Source: Pseudomonadota bacterium
Lineage (GTDB): Bacteria > Myxococcota > Bradymonadia > UBA4248
Direction: 5' to 3'
Assembly (NCBI GenBank): GCA_017629415.1
Contig: JAGBXG010000336.1
Span: forward strand, 1 to 8,886
DNA: 8,886 bases
The position numbers and the translations under genes are program-made. The notes under the pieces are model-generated. The model searched no databases, had not been told where the DNA came from, and was given only the letters and a program-made list of their open reading frames with translations. The number at the start of each line of letters is the position of its first letter. The stretch's first letter is position 1. Shown in pieces: positions 1-6,182 of this stretch.

Positions 1-148
1 GTTCGCGTTCAGGTGCTGGCGCTGCCTTGACCTCAGGTGCGGCTTTCGGCGCTGCTTTGACCTCAGAAACGGGCTCTGGGGCTGCCTTGACTTCTGGAAT
101 AGCCTCAGACGCTGCTTTGACTTCAGGTTCGGCATTGACTTCGGGCAC
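1..148. repeat. 30-bp tandem coding repeat (EVKAAPxxxx units)
   Basis: The core gctgcYttga recurs at 21, 51, 81 and 111, an exact 30-base period, with a shorter diverged unit at about 130-147. In the reverse-strand protein each unit encodes ten residues starting EVKAAP or EVKAAS, then a variable Pro/Ala/Glu tail. The frame is kept in every unit, so the repeat is translated. The array may continue beyond the left edge. Confidence 0.8.
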
Positions 149-865
149 AGCACTTGCCGAAGAAGATGACAATTCTGCTGCGGCTTGGTCTTCAGAAACT
201 AAAACGGATTCATCTGCTTGAGACACCAAAGACGGAGACGCATTGACTGCCGGAATCACAGAAGAACTTATCGGCTTAATACCCGTCGATGAAGGTGTGG
301 AAACCGAGGGCTTCGATATCGTAGGTTTCGATATCGTTGGCTTCTTGATATCCTCTGAACCTTGAGTCTTTGAATTGCGTAAAGACGGAATATCAATATC
401 TTCATCTAAAATGGCTTGACGGTTGGAACGAGCTTTGCTCGCACCGCCGGCTTTCGGCATCGGAAGATCTCCGGAGGATTTGATATTCGGCAAATTGTTA
501 AAATCTGGTGCCTGTAACGCCTGGGTCTTGTCTGTATCCATCTTATCAATATCATTGAACAGCTCACTGCTGAAGTTGTCCAATGTACTCATAAGATCAG
601 TTTCAGACATACCTACTGAACTGCTTGAGTCTGTAATACAGTCCCAACCGTCCAAACCGCCAACTGCTGCAAGAAGTGCATCCGCAGAACCTACTTCGGT
701 TGGCTCATCATCTGCTAAAGAAAACTTTTCTGCACCAGACTGTCTAGACGATGCCTGTGCATCAGATTTTCTGTTATTCAATACATTTAACTGAGGAAGC
801 TCCGTAGAATTGAGTCTGTCAGCCAATGCAGCACCACGGCTCGATTTAACTCTGTATTCACCCAT
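1..865 (-). CDS. Low-complexity hydrophilic protein, 5' part only (C-terminus off the window)
   Basis: Reverse-strand ORF open from an ATG at 865 to the left edge: 288 codons plus one base, with no stop. The protein starts MGEYRVKSSRGAALADRL and has no signal peptide or membrane segment in the visible part, so it is probably cytoplasmic or anchored by something further downstream. Residues 1-165 are polar, with a short hydrophobic patch (ALLAAVGGLDGWDC) near residues 63-76. From about residue 171 there are three 5-residue units of the KPTIS type, then a Ser/Ala/Glu-rich linker, then 10-residue units beginning EVKAAP that run into the window edge. This Pro/Ala/Lys/Glu composition resembles the flexible linkers that join domains in large myxobacterial regulatory or motility proteins, but I do not recognise the family. 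It sits 204 bp downstream of the TPR gene, beyond a terminator, and appears to have its own extended -10 promoter. A weak AGG lies about 11 nt before the ATG. The coding call is well supported by the long open frame and in-frame repeats; the function is unknown. Confidence 0.75.
   Translation of the reverse strand, partial: MGEYRVKSSRGAALADRLNSTELPQLNVLNNRKSDAQASSRQSGAEKFSLADDEPTEVGSADALLAAVGGLDGWDCITDSSSSVGMSETDLMSTLDNFSSELFNDIDKMDTDKTQALQAPDFNNLPNIKSSGDLPMPKAGGASKARSNRQAILDEDIDIPSLRNSKTQGSEDIKKPTISKPTISKPSVSTPSSTGIKPISSSVIPAVNASPSLVSQADESVLVSEDQAAAELSSSSASAVPEVNAEPEVKAASEAIPEVKAAPEPVSEVKAAPKAAPEVKAAPAPERE
308..352. repeat. 15-bp tandem coding repeat (KPTIS units)
   Basis: Three 15-base units lie at 308-322, 323-337 and 338-352, sharing the core ttcgatatcg (the third is diverged). 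On the reverse strand they encode KKPTIS-KPTIS-KPSVS in the linker of the low-complexity protein. A multiple of three preserves the frame. Confidence 0.7.
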
Positions 866-887
866 TACAAATTGACCTATTGATGAA

Positions 888-896
888 ATTGTAGCA
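888..896 (-). promoter_or_regulatory. Candidate extended -10 promoter for the low-complexity protein gene
   Basis: Read on the minus strand, TGC-TACAAT is an extended -10 element: TACAAT matches five of six consensus bases and is preceded by TGn. No convincing -35 hexamer lies 16-18 bases upstream, which is compatible with an extended -10 promoter. Initiation would fall near 881, leaving a short leader of about 16 nt before the ATG at 865. The prediction rests on motif inspection alone. Confidence 0.35.
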
Positions 897-1024
897 AAGT
901 TATGCGGCAACCTAGGCCACAAAACAAAATACACCATTCAATTATTTGCCATAAATCCTTTATTCATTCAAGATTTTAGGGTTTCAATGCCTATCCAGGC
1001 ACAGAATAAATGGTGCTACAAAAT

Positions 1025-1061
1025 AAAAAAAATCCCCTGCCTTGCGCCAGGGGATTTTTTT
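1025..1061 (-). terminator. Rho-independent terminator after the TPR gene
   Basis: ATCCCCTG (1032-1039) pairs with CAGGGGAT (1048-1055) around an 8-nt loop, and flanking A and T runs extend the stem to about 14 bp. On the minus strand the hairpin is followed by eight T residues and starts only 8 nt after the TPR stop codon. The symmetric A/T flanks could also terminate plus-strand transcripts, but no plus-strand gene enters from the left. It separates the TPR gene from the downstream low-complexity gene. Confidence 0.9.
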
Positions 1062-1069
1062 AAATCGTA

Positions 1070-2803
1070 TCAGCGTCCGCAACGCGACGAAATGTAATAC
1101 CAATAATACCCAAGTTCATCTTGCCAGTATTCGCCATCGAATGACCAGAAAAGATGCTCATCGTCTGCATCCATGACCTCATCGATCATGTTCTCAAACT
1201 CTACTAATGCATTGGGATCTTGTTCTTTCAGCTCAGCACGAGCCGCATATTTTTCGGTCGTTTCAATTTCAATATCGAGCGCACGGTTCGAGTGATCACG
1301 AAGCTCTTCTTGAAGTCGTTCAAGACGCTGTTTGCCTTTCTTACCTGCTTCAACAACAGATAACATACGAACACCGTCAATTTCCTGAATCATGGTCGTG
1401 CCAAGGCTTGTCGTGGCAAGCGCTGAATTCTCTTGAATGCGTTTTTTCTCATCATCGAGCATGTCGATATAGGCTAAACCACGCTGCAATTCCTTATCCT
1501 GAACCGATGCTTCAAGAACAAGCTGGAGTGTAGGATCATAGCTTTCTTTGTCGGCCTTGCGAACCATATCAAGGAAGTCATAAACTTCTTCAGGTTGGAA
1601 CAAACGGCTCACAAGCGTGTCCACCTGCTTCTTGAGAGGATCATACGTCGCTTTGTAGTCGGTGAGAATATCAACGACACGGTCATAGTGACAGTTCGTG
1701 TAATAAATCGTCGCCTGAAGAAGCATGGCTTCAGGATAATACTTGTCATTGAAATACGGGCTGTTCAGGGTCAACAAAAGACCAAGAGATTTGCCAAAAT
1801 TATCTACGCGATAATAGGCCCAGCTCGCTTCAAATAAAGCATCCAGCCACATCCGGCTGTCGCGCGAAAATGCATTGTAATATTTGATGGCTGTCGTCCA
1901 ACTGTTGGCTGCTTTCTCACGTTCGCCCATTTTCCATAAGGTGGAACCCACCTGATAGAAAACACGACCAAGTGCGGCAACCGTAAACTCACGCAAACGA
2001 TATTCTTCTGCCGTCAGCTCCTGAGTCTGCGCTTTCGCATCAAGCCATCTTAAAACCTCTTTGAATGAATCTAATGCTGGCTGACCCTTGTTCTGACGAA
2101 CATACGTCACACCCTCAAGATAACGTGACTTCGGATAGTGAGGACTGTCCTCTGCAACATGGCCAACAAAAAATACAACATCATCAAGCTTCGATTCGCG
2201 ATAGGCTGCCATACCAAGCAAATAACCCACTTCAGATGTCAAGGCATCCGAAACTTCAATCGGATACTTGTCAACATAAGTGTTGTAAATACGGGAATAA
2301 CGGCTAGGCTCACCAGGAAGCACACGACCAATCAGGACAAGATACGGTAACGTCAGATTGACTTCAGGTGTATCACCCTGCTGAAGAACCATATCAAAAT
2401 GATTTAACGCAGACTGCGGATAACCAGCTTCATAAAGTGCACGACCAAGCTCATACTGAAGCTTCGCCATAAAACCTGAATCTACCTCAGGATTCATTGC
2501 AATCGTATCATTGAGAATCGCTGCAGCCTCAAGATAAAGCTTGCTCTCAATCATGCCTTGAGCTTGCTTGTAACTGGCATATGCTGGAGAACTCTCATCA
2601 ACCGTCGTCGCACTCGAAGTCGTGCTGCCTGAATCCGATGACGCTTCTTCCTCTGCGCCAAAATCAAATCCATCACCACCTTCTTCAGCACCTTCTTCCG
2701 CACCAAAATCAAATCCATCCTGTGCCTGCGCTGCAACAGGAGCAAATAGCATTACACTTGCAAGCAGTGCGGCTTTCCAGCCCAGTTTCCCAATATTCAG
2801 CAT
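1070..2803 (-). CDS. Secreted TPR-repeat protein, 577 aa
   Basis: The N-terminus is a Sec signal peptide: basic residues near 6-10, a hydrophobic core at 11-25, and a probable cut after AQA (residue 27). The mature protein opens with an acidic Gly/Phe/Asp segment in which DGFDFGAEE occurs twice (29-37 and 44-52), followed by a Ser/Thr-rich linker to about residue 72. Residues from about 75 to 430 are helical repeats with TPR-like spacing (for example Y-LGRALYEAGY-SALNHFD and ALFEASWAYYRVDNF). A charged, probably coiled-coil stretch covers about 470-530, and the tail is strongly aromatic (FDGEYW-DELGYY) ending SSRCGR. I recall this tail from TPR proteins of myxobacteria, some of them in gliding or envelope complexes, but cannot assign a specific one. 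TPR domains scaffold protein partners, so a periplasmic assembly role is an inference. The start is supported by AAGGAG nine bases before the ATG. It lies 114 bp after tcdA and may read through from that operon or use its own promoter. Confidence 0.93.
   Translation of the reverse strand: MLNIGKLGWKAALLASVMLFAPVAAQAQDGFDFGAEEGAEEGGDGFDFGAEEEASSDSGSTTSSATTVDESSPAYASYKQAQGMIESKLYLEAAAILNDTIAMNPEVDSGFMAKLQYELGRALYEAGYPQSALNHFDMVLQQGDTPEVNLTLPYLVLIGRVLPGEPSRYSRIYNTYVDKYPIEVSDALTSEVGYLLGMAAYRESKLDDVVFFVGHVAEDSPHYPKSRYLEGVTYVRQNKGQPALDSFKEVLRWLDAKAQTQELTAEEYRLREFTVAALGRVFYQVGSTLWKMGEREKAANSWTTAIKYYNAFSRDSRMWLDALFEASWAYYRVDNFGKSLGLLLTLNSPYFNDKYYPEAMLLQATIYYTNCHYDRVVDILTDYKATYDPLKKQVDTLVSRLFQPEEVYDFLDMVRKADKESYDPTLQLVLEASVQDKELQRGLAYIDMLDDEKKRIQENSALATTSLGTTMIQEIDGVRMLSVVEAGKKGKQRLERLQEELRDHSNRALDIEIETTEKYAARAELKEQDPNALVEFENMIDEVMDADDEHLFWSFDGEYWQDELGYYWYYISSRCGR
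2658..2719. repeat. Direct repeat encoding DGFDFG twice
   Basis: The 17-base string ccaaaatcaaatccatc occurs identically at 2658-2674 and 2703-2719, 45 bases (15 codons) apart, inside the 5' end of the TPR gene. It encodes the duplicated DGFDFG motif directly after the signal peptide. Exact identity over 17 bases suggests a recent in-frame duplication. Confidence 0.75.
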
Positions 2804-2823
2804 ACCTCATGTCTCCTTAGCAC

Positions 2824-2839
2824 TCAGCTACCTAGCTGA
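2824..2839 (-). other. Perfect inverted repeat in the TPR gene leader
   Basis: TCAGCTA (2824-2830) and TAGCTGA (2833-2839) form a perfect 7-bp inverted repeat around two bases, just upstream of the AAGGAG ribosome binding site of the TPR gene. It could be a small operator or, with one or two pairs open to form a loop, an mRNA hairpin. No T-run follows, so it is not a terminator. Confidence 0.45.
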
Positions 2840-2893
2840 AGACCACTTTTTAAACGGTATTCCAGTCTGCCGTAGAATCTACGTCGGAAAATA

Positions 2894-2921
2894 TTTATCA
2901 CAAATAAATAAATGTTGTCAA
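2894..2921 (-). promoter_or_regulatory. Candidate promoter for the TPR gene, overlapping the tcdA stop
   Basis: On the minus strand a perfect TTGACA (2921-2916) overlaps the tcdA TGA stop. After 16 bases comes GATAAA (2899-2894), four of six matches, preceded by TGT as in an extended -10. Initiation near 2887 would give a leader of about 85 nt that includes the 2824-2839 inverted repeat. Confidence 0.45.
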
Positions 2922-3664
2922 TCTAGTGCGGTGATAATGTCAAGACATGCAGAGGCTAGCCTCAAACCAAAACTGCCCGTCACCGTCACAAGACTCCCAA
3001 GCGCTGGACGATGAACCCTAGAATGCATCACTAAATCCTGATGAACATGCGTCTGGCGTATCGCAGGTTCCACAGAATAAACACAGCCTATGCCATGCTC
3101 AATCCCCAATTTTCGAAGACCTTTCCGAACATCACGTGCCAGCGGACAAACTTCAGTTTCTGAAATGTCGCCGAAACGAATCATGTCAGGTCTCGTCCGC
3201 CGCGCAGCCCCCATGCTGCTCAACACGCAATAACCCTCTCTATGGCAATACGATAATAAAGAAAGTTTGGCTTCAAGCGTGTCAATCGCATCCACAATTA
3301 TATCCGGACGATGACCATCCAAAAATGGCGCTGCTGCTAAATCACAGTTTCTTTCTTCAATAAATGTCTCAAGACATTCAATGTCTAAATCGGGACAAAC
3401 TTCGAGAAGGCGCTTTCGACCCACTTCGACTTTGGAAAGTCCTACGGTTGCTACATCAGCGCCAAGCTGCCGATTGATGTTCGTGGATTCGTACACATCC
3501 GCATCAATAATGCGAATATGCCCCAGGCCGCTGCGAACTAATGCCTCCGCTGCAAAACTGCCGACCGCCCCAAAACCGACAAGCGTGATATGCGCACTCC
3601 GTATACGCTCAAATGACGCTTCCCCCAAAAGCGTCTGTACTCTTGAAAACTGATTTGTATCCAT
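2918..3664 (-). CDS. tcdA: tRNA threonylcarbamoyladenosine dehydratase (TcdA/CsdL family)
   Basis: This is a ThiF/E1-like adenylating enzyme. TcdA uses ATP to dehydrate N6-threonylcarbamoyladenosine at position 37 of ANN-decoding tRNAs to the cyclic form, in the cytoplasm. Visible features are the Rossmann nucleotide loop GFGAVGS at residues 30-36, the acidic residue ending strand two (IIDAD, 52-56), the T-N-NRQ signature at 61-66, the following K of GLSKVEV, DAIDTLEAKL (substrate-side Asp), and the family-typical SSMGAARR-RPDMI and ETEVCPLARDVRKGLRKLGI segment. The C-terminal GSLVTVTGSFGL resembles the hydrophobic end of E. coli TcdA. At 248 aa it is slightly shorter than the roughly 268 of E. 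coli. The ATG lies 3 bases after the stop of the OmpA-domain gene with no good ribosome binding site, so translational coupling is likely. No csdA/csdE-type partner is visible. Family membership is secure; the exact tRNA role is inferred from homologues. Confidence 0.92.
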   Translation of the reverse strand: MDTNQFSRVQTLLGEASFERIRSAHITLVGFGAVGSFAAEALVRSGLGHIRIIDADVYESTNINRQLGADVATVGLSKVEVGRKRLLEVCPDLDIECLETFIEERNCDLAAAPFLDGHRPDIIVDAIDTLEAKLSLLSYCHREGYCVLSSMGAARRTRPDMIRFGDISETEVCPLARDVRKGLRKLGIEHGIGCVYSVEPAIRQTHVHQDLVMHSRVHRPALGSLVTVTGSFGLRLASACLDIITALD

Positions 3665-3667
3665 AAA

Positions 3668-4765
3668 TTAAGGCAGGGACAGAATGATTTCAACGCGATC
3701 GTTCAGAGGACGGTTTGCTTTCTGCTTTTCGTCAAAACGCGGAGCTTCCTTGCCTTTTGCTGTCGTCATGATGCGCTTGTATTCAATGCCCTGACTGATA
3801 AGATAGTCACGTGTGGTGTCACAGCGACGCTGACTGACTTCAAACTCTTTGCCGCGTTTGGTCCGCGTCTGGGCAAAACCTTCAATGGTAATGGATGCAT
3901 CCGGGTACTTTTTGGCAAGTTCTGCAATGCGTCTCAAAGCGTCAATTTTGACAGGAAGAATTTCCGTCTTGTTGATTTCAAATGCAGATGCCAAAACGAT
4001 GACAGTGCTCTTCATATCCGTAAATACGTAGTCCGGGCCAACGATGCCCTGGGCTTCCGTAAAAAGTGCCTTCTGACGTTCTGCAGATTGAGCTGCCAAT
4101 TGTTTTTTATCAAAATCAGGCTTTGCAAGCTCATAGGCCTTGACAAAGAGCAGACGCGCTTCTTCAGCTGCAGCACTGGCCGCCTCTCTTTGGCCATGGG
4201 CATTCTTTTCCCCCGCTTCTTTCAGCTTGGTTTCGCCTGCATCAAAAGTTTCTTTTTGGGTGAGCGGTGCTTCAACACCCACAGCCTTTTCGCGTTCTGT
4301 CATGGCAATTTGAATGCGATGCTCTACATTGGCCATGTCGGAGTTTGAAATGTTTGTTTTCATTAAGGCAATGCTTTTTTCTAGACCGTCCTGTTTGGCC
4401 GTCAGTGTCTCCATCTGGAGATTGAGCGATTTCATCTCGTCTTCAGCTTTTGCCTTGCGTGCCTGCGCCTCCTTTAAGCTCGCTTGGGCACGGGCCGTGG
4501 CGTATTGACGCTGCCCCAGAGCTGCATAAGTTTTGGCTTGGATTTGTTCACCATCTTGCCAGGCATCCACCGCTTTGTTTGTGAGATCTGTGCATACCTT
4601 GAATGCTTCCGGGGCGGTGCTGTTAATGCTCGCTGACTCATCGCTGTTGCGAAGCTCCTCAAGCTGAATTAATTCCGCTGGCTTTTCCTGCGGACCGCAT
4701 CCTGTCAATGATGTCAAACAGGCCATGACGCAGAAAACAAACAAAACTACAGGAGTTCTCTTCAT
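3668..4765 (-). CDS. OmpA-domain outer-membrane lipoprotein with coiled-coil stalk, 365 aa
   Basis: I place the start at ATG 4765 (MKRTPVV) rather than 4777, because GGAG sits six bases upstream and gives a compact lipoprotein signal peptide: KR, a hydrophobic core, then lipobox L20-T-G-C23. The residue after Cys is Gly, consistent with outer-membrane sorting. Residues about 35-90 form an Ala-rich helical region like those of DUF4398-type envelope proteins. Residues about 85-125 and 140-225 are charged coiled coil. From about 252 to the end is an OmpA-like (Pal-type) domain: VIVLASAFEINKTEI, ASITIEGF, the S-QRR helix start and the terminal N-DRVEI motif. In this fold an Asp and an Arg bind diaminopimelate. 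The Arg equivalent is present (R314), but the Asp position in GHTD is Gln (Q299 of GFAQ). It is the second gene of a compact operon, 33 bp after the coiled-coil gene and 3 bp before tcdA. A tether between outer membrane and peptidoglycan is the likely role, possibly with altered binding. Confidence 0.9.
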   Translation of the reverse strand: MKRTPVVLFVFCVMACLTSLTGCGPQEKPAELIQLEELRNSDESASINSTAPEAFKVCTDLTNKAVDAWQDGEQIQAKTYAALGQRQYATARAQASLKEAQARKAKAEDEMKSLNLQMETLTAKQDGLEKSIALMKTNISNSDMANVEHRIQIAMTEREKAVGVEAPLTQKETFDAGETKLKEAGEKNAHGQREAASAAAEEARLLFVKAYELAKPDFDKKQLAAQSAERQKALFTEAQGIVGPDYVFTDMKSTVIVLASAFEINKTEILPVKIDALRRIAELAKKYPDASITIEGFAQTRTKRGKEFEVSQRRCDTTRDYLISQGIEYKRIMTTAKGKEAPRFDEKQKANRPLNDRVEIILSLP

Positions 4766-4771
4766 ATCATT

Positions 4772-4775
4772 CTCC
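4772..4775 (-). promoter_or_regulatory. Ribosome binding site deciding the OmpA-lipoprotein start
   Basis: GGAG on the minus strand lies six bases before ATG 4765. The upstream in-frame ATG at 4777 overlaps this GGAG and has only A/T-rich sequence before it. This favours the shorter protein with a normal lipoprotein signal peptide. Confidence 0.65.
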
Positions 4776-4798
4776 ATGAAAAATATTGTGCGCTTTGG

Positions 4799-5257
4799 TT
4801 ACTTCTGCATGCTGTTGAGCTTGGCTTGCAGGACTTCTTCTTCAGCAGTAAGCTGCTGAACCTGAGCTTCTAGTTTGCCATATTCTGCTTTCAGGGCCTT
4901 GAGCTTGCTCTCGGCTTCCATGGCATCTCCCATCGCTTTGTCACGGGCAACAGATGCCTCCACAAAGTCAAGATAAACACCAATCTTTAAGGAAAGGGTG
5001 CGCACCTTGTCGGTTTCATCTTTGCCAATCAGAATCAGCGATTCATCAATCCAGCTGGAAAGCTGAGACATTTCACTGTTGTAACGCGTGTGCTCCTGGG
5101 ATTTGAGCTGATCAACACGAATTTGATACTGACGAATTTCATCTCGATAAACTTTGATATCCTGAGCAGATGCAAAACTTGCCGGAATCAATAGCGTCAA
5201 TGCCAGACTAAGTGCCGGTACACGGACAATGGATTTTAAATTGAATTTTGCTGCCAT
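4799..5257 (-). CDS. Secreted periplasmic coiled-coil protein, 152 aa
   Basis: A signal peptide is clear: basic residues (K4, K8, R12), a hydrophobic core at about 14-26 (PALSLALTLLIPA), and a probable cut after ASA near residue 31. The mature protein is almost wholly alpha-helical. A first helical segment rich in Gln, Arg and Glu (RDEIRQYQIRVDQLKSQEH) and a middle part with SSWIDESLILIG and a run of aliphatic residues are followed by a C-terminal heptad-like coiled coil from about 108 to 150 (LKALKAEYGKLEAQVQQL). I do not recognise a named family; it may act as a spacer or oligomerisation partner in the envelope. AAGGAG lies eight bases upstream of the ATG. It is the first gene of the operon with the OmpA-domain lipoprotein, whose stalk is also coiled coil, suggesting that the two products interact. 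It ends with TAA, showing that UAA is a normal stop in this genome. Confidence 0.85.
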   Translation of the reverse strand: MAAKFNLKSIVRVPALSLALTLLIPASFASAQDIKVYRDEIRQYQIRVDQLKSQEHTRYNSEMSQLSSWIDESLILIGKDETDKVRTLSLKIGVYLDFVEASVARDKAMGDAMEAESKLKALKAEYGKLEAQVQQLTAEEEVLQAKLNSMQK

Positions 5258-5274
5258 GAAGTAAACTCCTTAAC

Positions 5275-5380
5275 AAACCTCAAAGAACAATCATTCATAA
5301 TGCTCTGACTCAAACAATGACTTATGGATGAATCGTGGGCCGAAAATGGCAAGCGCTAACAATAACGTGTTTTGAGGTTT
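5275..5380. repeat. 10-bp inverted repeat flanking the leader of the coiled-coil gene
   Basis: aaacctcaaa (5275-5284) and tttgaggttt (5371-5380) are perfect reverse complements 86 bases apart. The distal copy falls in the spacer of the candidate operon promoter and the proximal copy just before the ribosome binding site. They could be paired operator sites or, if transcription starts further upstream, a long-range leader pairing. A/T-rich composition makes chance occurrence possible. Confidence 0.4.
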
Positions 5381-5386
5381 TTTCAA
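5359..5386 (-). promoter_or_regulatory. Candidate promoter for the coiled-coil/OmpA/tcdA operon
   Basis: On the minus strand TTGAAA (5386-5381, five of six) and TATTGT (5364-5359, four of six) are separated by 16 bases. Initiation near 5352 would give a leader of about 95 nt. The assignment is by inspection only; other weak hexamers exist in this A/T-rich interval. Confidence 0.3.
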
Positions 5387-5455
5387 ATAATCCAGATGCT
5401 GAAATTTAGGCATTTCAATACAGTAGCTTGCTTCAATGCGAGCTAAAATGCATTG

Positions 5456-5465
5456 ATACATGTAT
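5456..5465. promoter_or_regulatory. Palindrome next to the sigma-like gene promoter
   Basis: ATACATGTAT is a perfect 10-bp palindrome ending four bases before the TTGACA of the candidate plus-strand promoter. Its position would suit a regulator or an upstream activator site. It is short, so the evidence is modest. Confidence 0.3.
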
Positions 5466-5469
5466 ATAC

Positions 5470-5499
5470 TTGACATAACATGCCTTTTTGCGACAAAAT
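5470..5499 (+). promoter_or_regulatory. Candidate promoter for the sigma-region-4-like gene
   Basis: A perfect TTGACA (5470-5475) is followed after 18 bases by CAAAAT (5494-5499, four of six). Initiation near 5506 leaves a leader of about 75 nt before ATG 5581. It would also exclude the upstream in-frame TTG at 5488 as a start, since that codon would not be transcribed. Confidence 0.4.
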
Positions 5500-5580
5500 A
5501 TTAACGTTTTTGGGTTTATTCATATTTCCCATTTCCGATACAACCCCGTGCCGGGCTTTCACATTGAAGTGAGTAATTCC

Positions 5581-6114
5581 ATGACGGACGAGCCGAATTC
5601 CACGCGCCCTATTCGAAACACGGCAACGCGCAGAGGCGCACGACGCGGTCTGCGTCGCTCTAAAACCCTTGCTGTTCGTGGATTGACACGCGAAAAAATT
5701 GAAGAAGCTCAGCTCATTCTGCAGGCTTTTGAACAGTTCAGACCGCTTTCTCGCGGGGACTGCAGAAATGCACCGAGACCGTGTCCTTGGGTTTCATGCA
5801 AATACCATTTGTATTTGGATATCGTTCCGCAGTCCGGTTCTATTAAAATGAATTTCCCCGATCTTGAAGTTTGGGAAATGACCGAAACCTGTGCATTGGA
5901 TGTGGCAGATCGAGGCGGTACAACGCTCGAAGAGGTCGGCGTGCTCCTGAACCTGACCCGTGAACGCATCCGACAAGTCGAACGAAGCGGCATTGATAAA
6001 CTTCGTACAGCTCTTGGTGATGAGGCCGATGAGGATTTGTTTACCGAAGACTCAGAGGATGAAAATTCTGAATTTGAGGAAGATGAATACATGGATGATG
6101 AGTCTGGAATCTGA
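5581..6114 (+). CDS. Stand-alone sigma-70 region-4-like DNA-binding protein, 177 aa
   Basis: Residues about 114-142 are a region-4.2-type helix-turn-helix: [20 protein letters not shown] with E134 and D139-KLR following, the part of sigma-70 that reads the -35 element. There is no region 2 or 3, so it cannot melt a promoter as a normal sigma factor. Upstream lies a segment rich in conserved-looking residues, [16 protein letters not shown] (65-80) and [21 protein letters not shown] (92-113). I recall this segment from short sigma-like HTH proteins of myxobacteria and some phages. Four Cys (61, 68, 73, 104) could bind a metal or Fe-S cluster. Residues 9-37 are Arg-rich and probably contact nucleic acid; residues 147-175 are strongly acidic. 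I chose ATG 5581 over the longer TTG 5488 reading because the conserved part begins well after it and the promoter lies between. Function is unproven: a transcription regulator acting on RNA polymerase or DNA. It is divergent from the envelope operon. Confidence 0.85.
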   Translation: MTDEPNSTRPIRNTATRRGARRGLRRSKTLAVRGLTREKIEEAQLILQAFEQFRPLSRGDCRNAPRPCPWVSCKYHLYLDIVPQSGSIKMNFPDLEVWEMTETCALDVADRGGTTLEEVGVLLNLTRERIRQVERSGIDKLRTALGDEADEDLFTEDSEDENSEFEEDEYMDDESGI

Positions 6115-6128
6115 TTTGTCTCTGAACG

Positions 6129-6148
6129 CTGCAAAACTCAGTTTGCAG
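6129..6148 (+). other. Short hairpin after the sigma-like gene
   Basis: CTGCAAA (6129-6135) and TTTGCAG (6142-6148) form a 7-bp stem with a 6-nt loop, 14 bases after the stop codon. Only TTTGAAAA follows, so it is a weak terminator at best and may serve as a 3' end stabiliser before the stronger terminator downstream. Confidence 0.45.
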
Positions 6149-6182
6149 TTTGAAAAAAGCATGTTTCTTGCATGGATTTCAT

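Noticed and set aside
1..148. Possible CRISPR array because of the regular 30-bp spacing
   Set aside because: There are no unique spacers between repeats; the whole unit is a diverged coding repeat in frame with a long ORF.
423..794. Plus-strand 123-codon ORF
   Set aside because: It lies antisense to the low-complexity protein, whose in-frame repeats and longer open frame mark the true coding strand; no ribosome binding site or recognisable sequence.
4763..4777. ATG 4777 as start of the OmpA-domain lipoprotein
   Set aside because: It puts MEND before the basic signal-peptide start and lacks a ribosome binding site; ATG 4765 has GGAG at six bases.
5291..5476. Minus-strand 61-codon ORF in the divergent region
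   Set aside because: It has no ribosome binding site, no family resemblance, and overlaps candidate promoters for both neighbours.
5488..5580. 31-codon N-terminal extension of the sigma-like protein from TTG 5488
   Set aside because: The start would lie upstream of the predicted transcription start and has no ribosome binding site; ATG 5581 is more plausible.
5709..6134. Minus-strand 141-codon ORF, Ser-rich
   Set aside because: It is antisense to the sigma-like gene; the Ser and Arg richness simply mirrors its Asp/Glu codons.
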